64,000 nt of DNA from Lachnospiraceae bacterium (GTDB taxonomy: Bacteria; Bacillota; Clostridia; Lachnospirales; Lachnospiraceae): NCBI GenBank assembly GCA_021771695.1, contig JAETON010000009.1, positions 38,338-102,337 of the forward strand, in the 5' to 3' direction. Under the pieces are notes generated by a model. It was not told where the DNA came from. It did no database searches and worked only from the letters and a program-made list of their open reading frames with translations. A program made the translations under genes and the position numbers. Of the stretch, positions 16,471 to 25,262 are shown piece after piece. Within the stretch, counting starts at the first letter, position 1; each line of letters begins with the position of its first letter.

Positions 16471-16983
16471 ATGAGTATTATATTAGAAAATGAATATCAA
16501 GAAAAGATAGATATTCCATATGAAAAAATTGCAACAGAAGTTATTGATGCAGCAATTGATTATGTTCATTGTCCTTATGAATGTGAGGTGAATCTTTTGC
16601 TGATTGATAATACTGCTATCCATGAGATTAATAAAGAACAAAGAAAGATTGACCGTCCAACGGATGTGCTTTCATTTCCAATGGCAGAATATGAAACCCC
16701 AGCAGATTTTTCCAAGCTGGAAGAAGATCCGATGTTGTTTGATCCGGAAAATGGAGAGTTTCTTCTGGGAGATATTGTCATATCTATGGATAAAGTAAAA
16801 GAACAGGCGAAAGCTTATGGGCACAGCGAAGAACGGGAATATGCATTTTTAATTGCCCACAGTATGCTGCATCTGTTTGGTTTTGACCATATGGAAGAGG
16901 AAGAACGAAAAGAGATGGAAGATATGCAGGAAGAAATTCTTATAAAGACCAGATACACAAGAGATGAAAGAGGTTTGGTATGA
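16471..16983 (+). CDS. ybeY: Endoribonuclease YbeY
   Basis: A 170-residue metal-dependent RNase involved in 16S rRNA maturation and 70S quality control. The zinc triad appears as HSMLHLFGFDH near residues 130-140, an H-x3-H-x5-H pattern with Ser where Gly is more usual. The preceding RPTDVLSFP motif and the acidic insertion (about 72-90) fit the family. It follows phoH by 3 bases and overlaps the next gene as ATGA. Confidence 0.95.
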   Translation: MSIILENEYQEKIDIPYEKIATEVIDAAIDYVHCPYECEVNLLLIDNTAIHEINKEQRKIDRPTDVLSFPMAEYETPADFSKLEEDPMLFDPENGEFLLGDIVISMDKVKEQAKAYGHSEEREYAFLIAHSMLHLFGFDHMEEEERKEMEDMQEEILIKTRYTRDERGLV

Positions 16984-18626
16984 GTAAAAGCAAAAAAAAT
17001 ACGTTTTTAGTACAAGGAATGATTCTGGCAGGAGCTTCTATTGTCTGTCGTGTAATCGGATTGTTATACCGCAGTCCGCTGTTTGGAATTATCGGCGAAG
17101 AGGGGATGGGATACTACAGCTTTGCCTATAATATTTATAATATTATTTTGCTGATTGCATCTTTTAGTATTCCACTGGCAGTGTCAAAGGCAATTTCTGC
17201 CAGGCTTGCCAAACGGGAATATATCAATGCTCAGCGTATTTTCCGCGGGGCTTTGGTTTATGCAGTTGTTGTAGGTGGAGCAGCATCATTGATTGCGTAT
17301 TTTGGAGCACCGTCATTTGTTGGACATCAAAAGGGAGCAGAACTTGCTTTAAGAACCATTTCACCGACGATTTTCTTTTCTGGAATTCTGGGAGTTTTCC
17401 GCGGCTATTTCCAAGGACATAATACCATGATTCCAACTTCTATTTCTCAGATTATCGAGCAGATATTAAATGCTGTTTTTAGTATTTTCATGGCATATGT
17501 ACTGATTATGCCGTATCTGCCGTCCAAGACAATTACTTATCAGATTGCAGAACATGGGGCTGCAGGAAGCGCCGTTGGAACAGAGGTTGGGGTTTTAACG
17601 GGATTAGTTTTCTGTATGATTGTGTATAAAATGTATCAGCCGAAAGTCCGAATACAAATGCACCATGACCGAACAAAATATGTAGAATCTTATGGGAACA
17701 TCTTAAAAATTCTGCTTCTTACGATTACACCAGTTATTTTTAGTACAGCAATTTATAATTGCAGTGCAACAATTGATCAGACAATTTTTAGTGAAATCAT
17801 GGTTGGGAAAGGTATGGGTTCCAAAATGGTTTCTTCTGTATATGGTATTTTCTCCGGACAGTACAATGTGCTGATTAATGTTCCGTTAGCTATGGCATCT
17901 GCCTTATCCAACGCAATTGTACCAAATATTTCAGGAGCTTATGCGTTGGGAGAAACGAAAAAAATGAATGACAGTATTCAAATGGCAATTAAAGTAACTA
18001 TGATGATTGCAATTCCTTGTGCGGCAGGACTAGCTGTTTTAAATGGGCCAATCAATGGACTGTTGTTTGGAGCAAAATACGGGAAAGGGTTAGGAGCTAA
18101 TATGCTTCGGGCAGGAGCTGTGTCGGTCATTTTTTATTGCTTATCTACATTGACAAATGGTATTTTGCAGGGAATGGGAAAAATGAAGGTTCCGGTTCGG
18201 CATTCCGCAATATCTGTAGTCGTAAATATTATCGTATTATGGGCATTGTTAACATATACAGAATGTGGGATTTATGGAATGGTATTTGCAACCATGGCAT
18301 TTTCTTTTGTGATGAGTGTTTTAAACGCACATTCTATTAAAAAATATACCGGATATCAGCAGGAAATTTCTACAACATTTATAAAACCATGTATCAGTGC
18401 AATCATTATGGGAATAGTAATCGGTGTCATTCGATTTATTATGATGAAATTCCTGCCTTTTGGACGAGTTGGATTTGCGGTTTGTCTGATTGTGGCAATT
18501 CCAATTGGAGTGTTTGTATATTTTGCAGCAATTATTGGAATGAAAGCTTTTACAGAAGAGGAACTTCGCAGTGTGCCGAAGGGATATTTCATTATTAAAT
18601 TTGCAAAAAAATTCAGACTTTTATAA
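16980..18626 (+). CDS. SpoVB/MurJ-like polysaccharide flippase (MOP superfamily)
   Basis: A 548-residue integral membrane protein with about 14 predicted spans. The opening ASIVCRVIGLLYR and GVFRGYFQGHNTMIPT are typical of the SpoVB/YtgP branch of lipid-linked oligosaccharide flippases. Such proteins move peptidoglycan or cortex precursors across the membrane; SpoVB is needed for spore cortex in B. subtilis. Which precursor this one carries is not visible, but the sporulation genes upstream make a cortex role plausible. It overlaps ybeY by 4 bases and is followed by a terminator. Confidence 0.88.
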   Translation: MSKSKKNTFLVQGMILAGASIVCRVIGLLYRSPLFGIIGEEGMGYYSFAYNIYNIILLIASFSIPLAVSKAISARLAKREYINAQRIFRGALVYAVVVGGAASLIAYFGAPSFVGHQKGAELALRTISPTIFFSGILGVFRGYFQGHNTMIPTSISQIIEQILNAVFSIFMAYVLIMPYLPSKTITYQIAEHGAAGSAVGTEVGVLTGLVFCMIVYKMYQPKVRIQMHHDRTKYVESYGNILKILLLTITPVIFSTAIYNCSATIDQTIFSEIMVGKGMGSKMVSSVYGIFSGQYNVLINVPLAMASALSNAIVPNISGAYALGETKKMNDSIQMAIKVTMMIAIPCAAGLAVLNGPINGLLFGAKYGKGLGANMLRAGAVSVIFYCLSTLTNGILQGMGKMKVPVRHSAISVVVNIIVLWALLTYTECGIYGMVFATMAFSFVMSVLNAHSIKKYTGYQQEISTTFIKPCISAIIMGIVIGVIRFIMMKFLPFGRVGFAVCLIVAIPIGVFVYFAAIIGMKAFTEEELRSVPKGYFIIKFAKKFRLL

Positions 18627-18685
18627 ATGAGACAAAACACGTTTTGAAATTGTATATGCAGTGAGAGGGAATCTTCAGAAAAATG

Positions 18686-18719
18686 TAAGATTTTTCATAT
18701 AAGAATCTTATGTTTTTTT
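18686..18719 (+). terminator. Rho-independent terminator
   Basis: TAAGATT (18686-18692) pairs with AATCTTA (18704-18710), then a G and seven T. It ends the yqfC-flippase group. Confidence 0.75.
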
Positions 18720-18780
18720 GGATATACTAAAGGAAATAAAGGATTTGATAAATGAACTGCAGTACAAAGGAGTAATGCTT

Positions 18781-19317
18781 ATGAAGAAACGTGTTTTTTG
18801 TTTTGGATTGATAGTTGTTGTTTTGGTTTCGGCGGTCTTTGGTATTTCTACATATCTGCCGGAAATTCTGCCCGGAGAACGGATTCATGTAAAAATATTT
18901 CTAACGGTAAATGGAAAGAAAACAGACAGTCAGGCACCAGTATTTTTCCGAAGCAGATATGAAAAGCAGCGGGTTCAGAAAAAATTTATCACCAGAGAAA
19001 AAGACGGAGCTTATCATATGAAATTGCTTGGAAGAAATGCAGGAAAATATAATATTAAATTTCAATGCAGTTCTGATATGTATCAGGGATGTTTTAAAGA
19101 TGTTCCAATTCTCGGAGTAGATTATAAAAAACTGAAAGACTGGTATGCTTCGGATATTGAATGTCATATTAATTTAGTTTGGGAAGATGGAAGATGGGTT
19201 GCTGCTTACAAAGTAAATTATACAGAATCCGGACGGGGACAAAAAGTATCTTATATTGTCCGGGATAATCAAATATTGAAAGATGGAAGCCGGTCTCTTG
19301 TCTGCTTTGGTTCATAA
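18781..19317 (+). CDS. Membrane-anchored extracytoplasmic protein, unknown
   Basis: A 178-residue protein with an uncleaved signal or N-terminal anchor (about residues 6-25) and no lipobox cysteine. The rest is predicted outside the membrane, beta-rich and basic (IHVKIFLTVNGKK, GKYNIKF), with three cysteines near 100-131. I do not recognise the family. The ATG at 18781 is 8 bases from AAAGGAG; ATGs further upstream lack spacing or a ribosome site. Terminators flank it on both sides, so it is probably transcribed alone. Confidence 0.75.
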   Translation: MKKRVFCFGLIVVVLVSAVFGISTYLPEILPGERIHVKIFLTVNGKKTDSQAPVFFRSRYEKQRVQKKFITREKDGAYHMKLLGRNAGKYNIKFQCSSDMYQGCFKDVPILGVDYKKLKDWYASDIECHINLVWEDGRWVAAYKVNYTESGRGQKVSYIVRDNQILKDGSRSLVCFGS

Positions 19318-19327
19318 AAAGATATTC

Positions 19328-19369
19328 ATATACAGGAAAATCAAAAATGATTTTTCTGTATATTTTTTG
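19328..19369 (+). terminator. Strong rho-independent terminator
   Basis: Sixteen-pair stem (19328-19343 with 19348-19363, one G-T pair), a 4-base loop and a T-run. Confidence 0.9.
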
Positions 19370-19405
19370 TTGATTCGGAAACACTTTAGCAAAAGGAGTG
19401 TTTCT

Positions 19406-19777
19406 ATGAATAAAATTAATCGGTTTTTATTAATATATATGGTGATTATTACAGCCCTCTGTGGTTATATGTGTTATGCAGCATTTTATAAAAAAGATGA
19501 AGAAAAGGAAAAGTTAATTCATCAAGTACAGTCAACCATTACCAGACAGGAAAAAGAACAGACAGCAGCTACCACGGCAAAAATAAAAATCACCTATGGA
19601 TTGTCCATTCGTGATGGGCATTTGGTTGTTATTAATAATCATACAAAAGAAGTTTTTGAATATACAGATATGAAAAAAGAAGACCTGCCGGCAGATATTT
19701 TAAGAATGTTAAAAAAGAAAAAAGTTTTTGAAAGCCGTGAAGAAGTGTATCATTTTCTTGAGTCTTACAGCAGTTAG
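19406..19777 (+). CDS. Membrane-anchored protein with BofC-like C terminus
   Basis: A 123-residue protein with an N-terminal membrane anchor (about 7-27) and an extracytoplasmic domain. The C-terminal half (YGLSIRDGHLVV, EDLPADILRML, FLESYSS) follows the pattern of the BofC C-terminal domain, in which a short strand region leads to a Leu-Pro motif and a terminal FLE-YSS. BofC controls SigK checkpoint signalling in the Bacillus intermembrane space; a similar location is likely here, the function only inferred. The ATG follows AAAAGGAG. Confidence 0.7.
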   Translation: MNKINRFLLIYMVIITALCGYMCYAAFYKKDEEKEKLIHQVQSTITRQEKEQTAATTAKIKITYGLSIRDGHLVVINNHTKEVFEYTDMKKEDLPADILRMLKKKKVFESREEVYHFLESYSS

Positions 19778-19786
19778 CATTATAAT
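19758..19786 (+). promoter_or_regulatory. Sigma-A-type promoter of the flavoprotein pair
   Basis: TTGAGT at 19758-19763 and TATAAT at 19781-19786, 17 bases apart. It overlaps the end of the BofC-like gene and precedes the gene at 19857. Confidence 0.65.
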
Positions 19787-19856
19787 AGAAAAGAATCTCG
19801 TTTTATCATCTAATTTATAAAACAAGTAAGATAATAGAGAAACATGGAGAAAATCA

Positions 19857-21074
19857 ATGAAATATGATGTGATGATTGCAGGAGGCGGAGCATCAGGAAT
19901 GATGGCAGCAATTACTGCAGCCTCTAATGGAAACCGGGTACTTCTTTTAGAACGAATGGAGAAACTTGGAAAGAAAATTCTTGCCACGGGAAATGGAAGA
20001 TGTAATATATCAAACCGTTATATGGATGAAAATTCATACCGAGGAGGTCTGCCTCATTTTCCTTACTCGATGTTGGAAGAATTTGGAGTTTACCAATTAA
20101 TTGAATTTTTTGAGTCTCTTGGAATGTTGATGACAGAAATCAATGGATATTATTATCCGGCTTCTCTACAGGCGGCTGCCGTTGTAGATACACTGGTTTC
20201 TAAAATTCAAAATCTTTCCGTGGATGTAATCACTGGGTTTGAAGTAAAACGGGCAGAAAAAAGAAAAGATACATTTCGAGTTTACGGCAATGGGAAAGTA
20301 TTTGAAGGAAGTAATCTGATTCTTGCCACAGGAGGATGTGCACAGGAAAAGCTTGGGAGCAATGGAAGCGGATATCTGCTTGCAAAGAGTTTCCATCACA
20401 GTATCACGGATACTTTTCCAGCACTGGTGGCTTTGGAAGCAAAAGGAAAATACTTTTCTTTGATTTCCGGTGTACGGAATGTCAGCCGTTTGATTGTTTA
20501 TGCCAATGGTGAAATGATTGCAAAAGAACAAGGAGAAGTACAATTTACAAAATACGGAATTTCCGGTATTCCAGTCTTTCAAATCAGTAGATTTGCAATT
20601 GATGCTTTACGCAGAAAGAAAAAGGTGAAGGTTATTTTAAATTTAATGCCAAATCAAATGACATTACCGGAGACAGCGGCAGAATTTTTAAAAAACTGTC
20701 CGTATAAAAGTGTGGAAGAATTTTTTCAAGGGTTTTTAAATAAAAAATTAGTTTATGGCATTTTGAAACGGCTCCACATATCTCCAGAGAAATCTGTCAG
20801 GAAAATGACAGAACAGGAATTTACACAGATTATATCTATGATTCAGTCATTTGAAGTGGAAATTACAGGATATAAGGGCTATGATATGGCACAGGTAACT
20901 GCGGGAGGCGTATCAGTAAAAGAGGTAATCCAGGGAACTCTGGAATCAAAAATATTGAAAGGACTTTATATAATCGGCGAATTGCTGGATGTAGATGGAA
21001 CCTGCGGTGGATACAATCTTCAGTGGGCATTTACTTCCGGATACATTGCAGGCAGCCGGATAGGAAAATTATGA
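19857..21074 (+). CDS. HI0933/YhiN-family FAD flavoprotein
   Basis: A 405-residue predicted NAD(P)/FAD-dependent oxidoreductase. The dinucleotide-binding motif GGGASGM lies at residues 9-15, and the family hallmark ATGNGRCNISN at about 43-53. The C-terminal FAD contacts appear as GGVSVKEV and TCGGYNLQWAF. Substrate unknown for the whole family. It overlaps the next flavoprotein gene as ATGA, so the two are probably made together. Confidence 0.93.
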   Translation: MKYDVMIAGGGASGMMAAITAASNGNRVLLLERMEKLGKKILATGNGRCNISNRYMDENSYRGGLPHFPYSMLEEFGVYQLIEFFESLGMLMTEINGYYYPASLQAAAVVDTLVSKIQNLSVDVITGFEVKRAEKRKDTFRVYGNGKVFEGSNLILATGGCAQEKLGSNGSGYLLAKSFHHSITDTFPALVALEAKGKYFSLISGVRNVSRLIVYANGEMIAKEQGEVQFTKYGISGIPVFQISRFAIDALRRKKKVKVILNLMPNQMTLPETAAEFLKNCPYKSVEEFFQGFLNKKLVYGILKRLHISPEKSVRKMTEQEFTQIISMIQSFEVEITGYKGYDMAQVTAGGVSVKEVIQGTLESKILKGLYIIGELLDVDGTCGGYNLQWAFTSGYIAGSRIGKL

Positions 21075-22648
21075 TTCGGATTCATCAGATAAAGCTTCCT
21101 ATAGATCATGACAGGAAGCAATTAGAAAAGAAAATTAAAAAAAATTTACATAAAATACCGATACAAAAATGGAGAATTCAAAAACGCTCCATTGATGCAA
21201 GAAAAAAAGATGCTCTATCTTATGTGTATGCTGTGGACGTAGAAGTGCCATTGGAACAGGAAAAAATATTTCTAGAAAGAAATCGAAATCGGAATATCCA
21301 AAAAGTTCAGCCCCAAAAATATCATTTTCCAATGGTTACAAAAAAGCGGAAACATCCGCCAATTGTAATCGGCATGGGACCAGCCGGATTATTTGCAGCT
21401 TTGATGTTAGCACGAAGCGGATTAAAGCCTATTGTTTTGGAACGCGGCCAAGCAGTAGAACAGAGAACAAGAGATGTAGAACATTTTTGGAAAACAGGAG
21501 AGTTAAATACAGAATCTAATGTACAATTTGGAGAAGGAGGTGCCGGGACTTTTTCCGATGGAAAATTAAATACATTAGTCAAAGATAAATTTGGAAGAAA
21601 TCGTTTTGTTTTGGAAACTTTTGTAGAGTTTGGCGCACCGGAAGATATTTTATATGAAAGTAAGCCGCATATTGGAACAGATCTTTTATGCCAAGTAGTA
21701 TCAAATATTCGGAAAGAAATCCAAAGGCTTGGCGGAGAAGTGCGTTTTGGAGCAAAAGTGACAGATTTTTTGATAGAAAATCACCGTGTCAAAGGCTTAG
21801 TGATTCAGGAAAAAGAAATTATAGATTGTGATGCAGTCATTCTGGCACCGGGACATAGTGCCAGAGATACATTTGCTATGCTTTATGAAAAACAAATTTC
21901 CATGAGTGCTAAGGCATTTGCAATTGGTGTCCGTGTGGAACATCCACGGGAAATGATTAATGAATCTCAATATGGAAAAGCCTGTGAAATTTATGATCTG
22001 CCAACGGCATCTTATAAATTAACATACCATGCCCAGAACGGAAGAAGTGTATATTCATTTTGCATGTGTCCGGGAGGATTTGTGGTAAATGCTTCTTCCG
22101 AGGAAAAGCGGCTGACAGTAAATGGCATGAGCAATCATGATCGTATGGGGAAAAACTCCAACAGTGCAATTATTGTCAGTGTTACTCCGGAAGACTTTGA
22201 TGGAGAAGAACCTCTTGCTGGAGTGGAATTTCAAAGAAAATGGGAGGAAAGGGCATTTCAAATTGGAAAGGGAAAAATCCCAGTACAGTTATTAAAAGAT
22301 TTTCGAGAGGATAGAATTTCCAAACAATACGGAGAGATTACACCAAATACAAAGGGAACTGTAGAGTTTGCCAATTTAAGACAATGCCTTCCCCAAGAAG
22401 TATCAGAATCTATTTGTGAGGGAATGGCATATTTTGAAAATAAAATCCGGGGATTTAATCGGGATGATACGATACTTTGCGGCATTGAGGCCAGAACATC
22501 TTCTCCTGTCCGGTTAAACCGGAATGAATATTTTGAGAGCAGTATCAAGGGACTTTACCCCTGCGGTGAGGGTGCAGGATATGCTGGTGGAATCACTTCG
22601 GCAGCAATGGATGGAATTAAAGTTGCAGAAGCACTGGTTACAGTGTAA
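21071..22648 (+). CDS. FAD-dependent dehydrogenase, COG2509 type
   Basis: A 525-residue flavoprotein. An N-terminal region of about 90 basic residues, resembling a small RNA-binding-like fold (SIDARKKDALSYVYAVDVE), precedes the FAD site GMGPAGLFAALML near residue 100. Further marks are FGEGGAGTFSDGKLNT and the C-terminal PCGEGAGYAGGI. Members are uncharacterised. The ATG at 21071 overlaps the preceding stop; earlier in-frame starts would lie inside the preceding gene without a ribosome site. Confidence 0.93.
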   Translation: MIRIHQIKLPIDHDRKQLEKKIKKNLHKIPIQKWRIQKRSIDARKKDALSYVYAVDVEVPLEQEKIFLERNRNRNIQKVQPQKYHFPMVTKKRKHPPIVIGMGPAGLFAALMLARSGLKPIVLERGQAVEQRTRDVEHFWKTGELNTESNVQFGEGGAGTFSDGKLNTLVKDKFGRNRFVLETFVEFGAPEDILYESKPHIGTDLLCQVVSNIRKEIQRLGGEVRFGAKVTDFLIENHRVKGLVIQEKEIIDCDAVILAPGHSARDTFAMLYEKQISMSAKAFAIGVRVEHPREMINESQYGKACEIYDLPTASYKLTYHAQNGRSVYSFCMCPGGFVVNASSEEKRLTVNGMSNHDRMGKNSNSAIIVSVTPEDFDGEEPLAGVEFQRKWEERAFQIGKGKIPVQLLKDFREDRISKQYGEITPNTKGTVEFANLRQCLPQEVSESICEGMAYFENKIRGFNRDDTILCGIEARTSSPVRLNRNEYFESSIKGLYPCGEGAGYAGGITSAAMDGIKVAEALVTV

Positions 22649-22682
22649 AATACCTTTAAGTGAGGTTAAGGAGAGAGAAAAC

Positions 22683-23540
22683 ATGAATAATAGAGAAAAA
22701 CTAAAAGAGAAAAAGAGAATTGTTGTGAAGGTAGGAACATCTTCCTTGATTCATAAAAACACTGGAAATATCAATTTATTTCGTTTGGAAAAACTGGTCA
22801 GAGTATTAACGGATCTTCATAACAGCGGAAAAGATGTAATTTTAGTATCTTCTGGAGCAATTGGTGTTGGATTTAAAGCTTTAGGGCTTTCTGGAAGACC
22901 GGAATCCCTTCCATTAAAACAGGCATGTTCAGCAGTGGGACAGGGACAGTTGATGATGATTTACCAGAAATTATTTTCTGAATACAATCAAGGTTCTGCA
23001 CAGATTTTGATTACAAAGGAAACGATGCTCAATGATGAACGGAGATTTAATGCAAAGAATACCTTTGAACAGCTTTTAAAACTTGGAGTTATACCGATTG
23101 TAAATGAAAATGATACGGTTTCTACAGAAGAAATTGAATTTGGAGATAACGATACCTTGTCTGCAGTGGTTACATCTGTAGTAAAAGCAGATTTGCTGAT
23201 TCTTTTGACAGATATTGACGGACTATATACAGATGATCCTCACAAAAATCCGGGAGCCAAGCTTATTTCAGAAGTTCCAGTAATTGATGAAACCATTGAA
23301 GGAATGGCAAAAGGGGCTGTAACCAAAGTTGGAACCGGCGGAATGGCAACAAAGATTGCAGCAGCCAACATTGTAACGGATGCAGGAGCAGATATGATTA
23401 TCGTTAACAGTGATAATTTAAATAATGTCAACAAAGTGATGGCAGGGGAGAATCTGGGAACACTATTTTTGGCACATAAGAGAAAAGACTTTGATTTAAA
23501 GAAGTATTTGACAGAACGTCCGTATTTTCAGAAAGGTTAG
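22683..23540 (+). CDS. proB: Glutamate 5-kinase without PUA domain
   Basis: First step of proline synthesis: phosphorylates glutamate, with the unstable product passed to ProA. The 285 residues form only the amino-acid-kinase domain (VKVGTSSL, VSSGAIGVG, NENDTVS, LTDIDGLY, GTGGMATK). The C-terminal PUA domain of the roughly 370-residue E. coli enzyme is absent, as in several Clostridia. The ATG at 22683 follows AAGGAGAG. proA lies downstream, with a small DUF896 gene between. Confidence 0.95.
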   Translation: MNNREKLKEKKRIVVKVGTSSLIHKNTGNINLFRLEKLVRVLTDLHNSGKDVILVSSGAIGVGFKALGLSGRPESLPLKQACSAVGQGQLMMIYQKLFSEYNQGSAQILITKETMLNDERRFNAKNTFEQLLKLGVIPIVNENDTVSTEEIEFGDNDTLSAVVTSVVKADLLILLTDIDGLYTDDPHKNPGAKLISEVPVIDETIEGMAKGAVTKVGTGGMATKIAAANIVTDAGADMIIVNSDNLNNVNKVMAGENLGTLFLAHKRKDFDLKKYLTERPYFQKG

Positions 23541-23544
23541 AAAA

Positions 23545-23754
23545 ATGAACGAAGAAAAAATAGCAAGAATTAATGAATTATATCATTTGCAAAAAACAAC
23601 AGGTCTTACAGAAGAACAAAAAAAGGAACAAAAAAAGCTCCGTGCAGAGTATATTCAGTCGGTTCGTGCAAATTTAAGAGGACATTTAAACAATATCAGT
23701 ATTCAAAATGAAGATGGAACGGTAACCCCGCTTCGTCCAAAAGGAAAACATTAA
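23545..23754 (+). CDS. DUF896/YnzC-family small protein
   Basis: A 69-residue protein. [15 protein letters not shown], the Lys/Glu-rich helix with [11 protein letters not shown], and [13 protein letters not shown] match the YnzC/DUF896 fold, a two-helix hairpin with a disordered tail. In B. subtilis relatives of this family are linked to the SOS response or have unknown roles. Placement between proB and proA, 4 and 14 bases away, makes it part of the proline operon here. Confidence 0.9.
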   Translation: MNEEKIARINELYHLQKTTGLTEEQKKEQKKLRAEYIQSVRANLRGHLNNISIQNEDGTVTPLRPKGKH

Positions 23755-23768
23755 AGGAGGAAATGTAT

Positions 23769-25010
23769 ATGCTGAATCAATTAGGAAAACAGGCAAAGGA
23801 AGCTTCCGTTGTTCTTGGAACTGCGGGAATTGAAGTCAAAAATGCAGTATTAAAAGAAGCCGCCAAGTGTCTTGTGCAGAATCAGGAATATATTCTTGCC
23901 GAAAATGCAAAAGATGTGGAAGCAGCAAGGGCCAATGGAATGACAGAAGCATTGATTGACCGTCTGACTCTTACCGAGGACCGGATTGCAGGAATGGCAG
24001 AAGGACTTCGTCAGGTCGCAGAGTTAAGTGATCCAATCGGTGCAGTGGAACATATGCAGAAAACACCGAATGGACTTCTTATTGGAAAGAAAGTAGTGCC
24101 TCTTGGTGTTGTAGGGATTATTTATGAATCCAGACCAAATGTGACAGCAGATGCATTTGCTCTTTGTTTTAAGACAGGAAATGCATGTCTTCTCCGCGGC
24201 GGAAGTGATGCGGTTCATTCAAATCTTGCTATTACTAATGTAATTCAAAAAGCTTTAGAATCTTTACATATGCCGAAATACAGTATTCAGCTTCTAAGCG
24301 ATACCAGACGCGAAACAGCAGCAAAAATGATGCAGTTAAATGAATATTTAGATGTGCTGATTCCAAGAGGTGGAGCAGGATTGATTCAGTCTGTTGTAAA
24401 AAACAGTACCGTTCCTGTAATTGAAACAGGTACAGGAAACTGTCATGTATATGTGGATGAATTCGCACAAAAAGATATGGCAGTGAAAATTATTGTGAAT
24501 GCCAAGACACAGCGCCTTGGAACATGTAATACTTGTGAATCTCTTGTATTGCATAAAAATATTGTAAAAAGCCATGGTCCGGCAATCATAGAAGCATTGT
24601 TGGAAAAAGGTGTGCAGGTGCGGGGAGATGAAGCAATTTGTGCTTTAAATTCCAAAGTAATTCCGGCATCCGAAGAAGATTGGGGAACAGAATACTTGGA
24701 TGCTGTGATTTCCATGAAGACCGTAGATACTTTTGAAGAAGCAGTTGCACATATCAACAAATATAATACCGGACATTCAGAAGCAATTGTGACAGATTCT
24801 TACCAAAATGCACAGGCATTTTTGGAAAAAATCGACGCAGCAGCTGTTTATGTGAATGCATCTACTAGATTTACCGATGGTTTTGAATTTGGATTTGGTG
24901 CTGAAATTGGAATTAGTACACAAAAGATTCATGCAAGGGGACCGATGGGACTTCAGGCATTAACAACAACAAAATTCATTATTTATGGAAATGGGCAATT
25001 GAGAGAATAA
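23769..25010 (+). CDS. proA: Gamma-glutamyl phosphate reductase
   Basis: Reduces gamma-glutamyl phosphate to glutamate semialdehyde with NADPH in proline synthesis. The 413 residues match full length. The aldehyde-dehydrogenase-fold motifs are [34 protein letters not shown] and the catalytic cysteine in [10 protein letters not shown]. The ATG at 23769 is 8 bases from AAAGGAGG; the ATG at 23763 is only 2 bases from it and is unlikely to be used. Confidence 0.97.
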   Translation: MLNQLGKQAKEASVVLGTAGIEVKNAVLKEAAKCLVQNQEYILAENAKDVEAARANGMTEALIDRLTLTEDRIAGMAEGLRQVAELSDPIGAVEHMQKTPNGLLIGKKVVPLGVVGIIYESRPNVTADAFALCFKTGNACLLRGGSDAVHSNLAITNVIQKALESLHMPKYSIQLLSDTRRETAAKMMQLNEYLDVLIPRGGAGLIQSVVKNSTVPVIETGTGNCHVYVDEFAQKDMAVKIIVNAKTQRLGTCNTCESLVLHKNIVKSHGPAIIEALLEKGVQVRGDEAICALNSKVIPASEEDWGTEYLDAVISMKTVDTFEEAVAHINKYNTGHSEAIVTDSYQNAQAFLEKIDAAAVYVNASTRFTDGFEFGFGAEIGISTQKIHARGPMGLQALTTTKFIIYGNGQLRE

Positions 25011-25018
25011 AAAAGTTG

Positions 25019-25047
25019 TTGAAATTATGATAAGATTGTGATATATT
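25019..25047 (+). promoter_or_regulatory. Possible promoter just before a terminator
   Basis: TTGAAA at 25019-25024 and TATATT at 25042-25047, 17 bases apart. A strong terminator begins 12 bases later, so any transcript would be about 40-45 bases unless the polymerase reads through. The region is AT-rich and this may be chance. Confidence 0.35.
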
Positions 25048-25058
25048 TTCATATGTGC

Positions 25059-25097
25059 AAAGGAGTTTTCATGTCGATTGAGTGAAGACTCCTTTTT
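25059..25097 (+). terminator. Rho-independent terminator after proA
   Basis: Thirteen-pair stem (25059-25071 with 25083-25095, one G-T pair) with an 11-base loop and a T-run. Confidence 0.88.
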
Positions 25098-25190
25098 ATG
25101 TGCAAAATGAGCCAAAGACATTTCATATGTCGAATATTGTAAGATTTTTAAGAAAAAATCAATAAAATTGTTTGAAATCCAGTACATTTG

Positions 25191-25219
25191 TTGATTTTCG
25201 ACGGGAAAAAACTTATGAT
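25191..25219 (+). promoter_or_regulatory. Likely promoter of the rnf operon
   Basis: TTGATT at 25191-25196 and TATGAT at 25214-25219, 17 bases apart, 43 bases before the rnfC start. Confidence 0.65.
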
Positions 25220-25262
25220 ATAGATTAATGAAAAAATATTGAAAAAGAAAGGAAGGCTTAAA

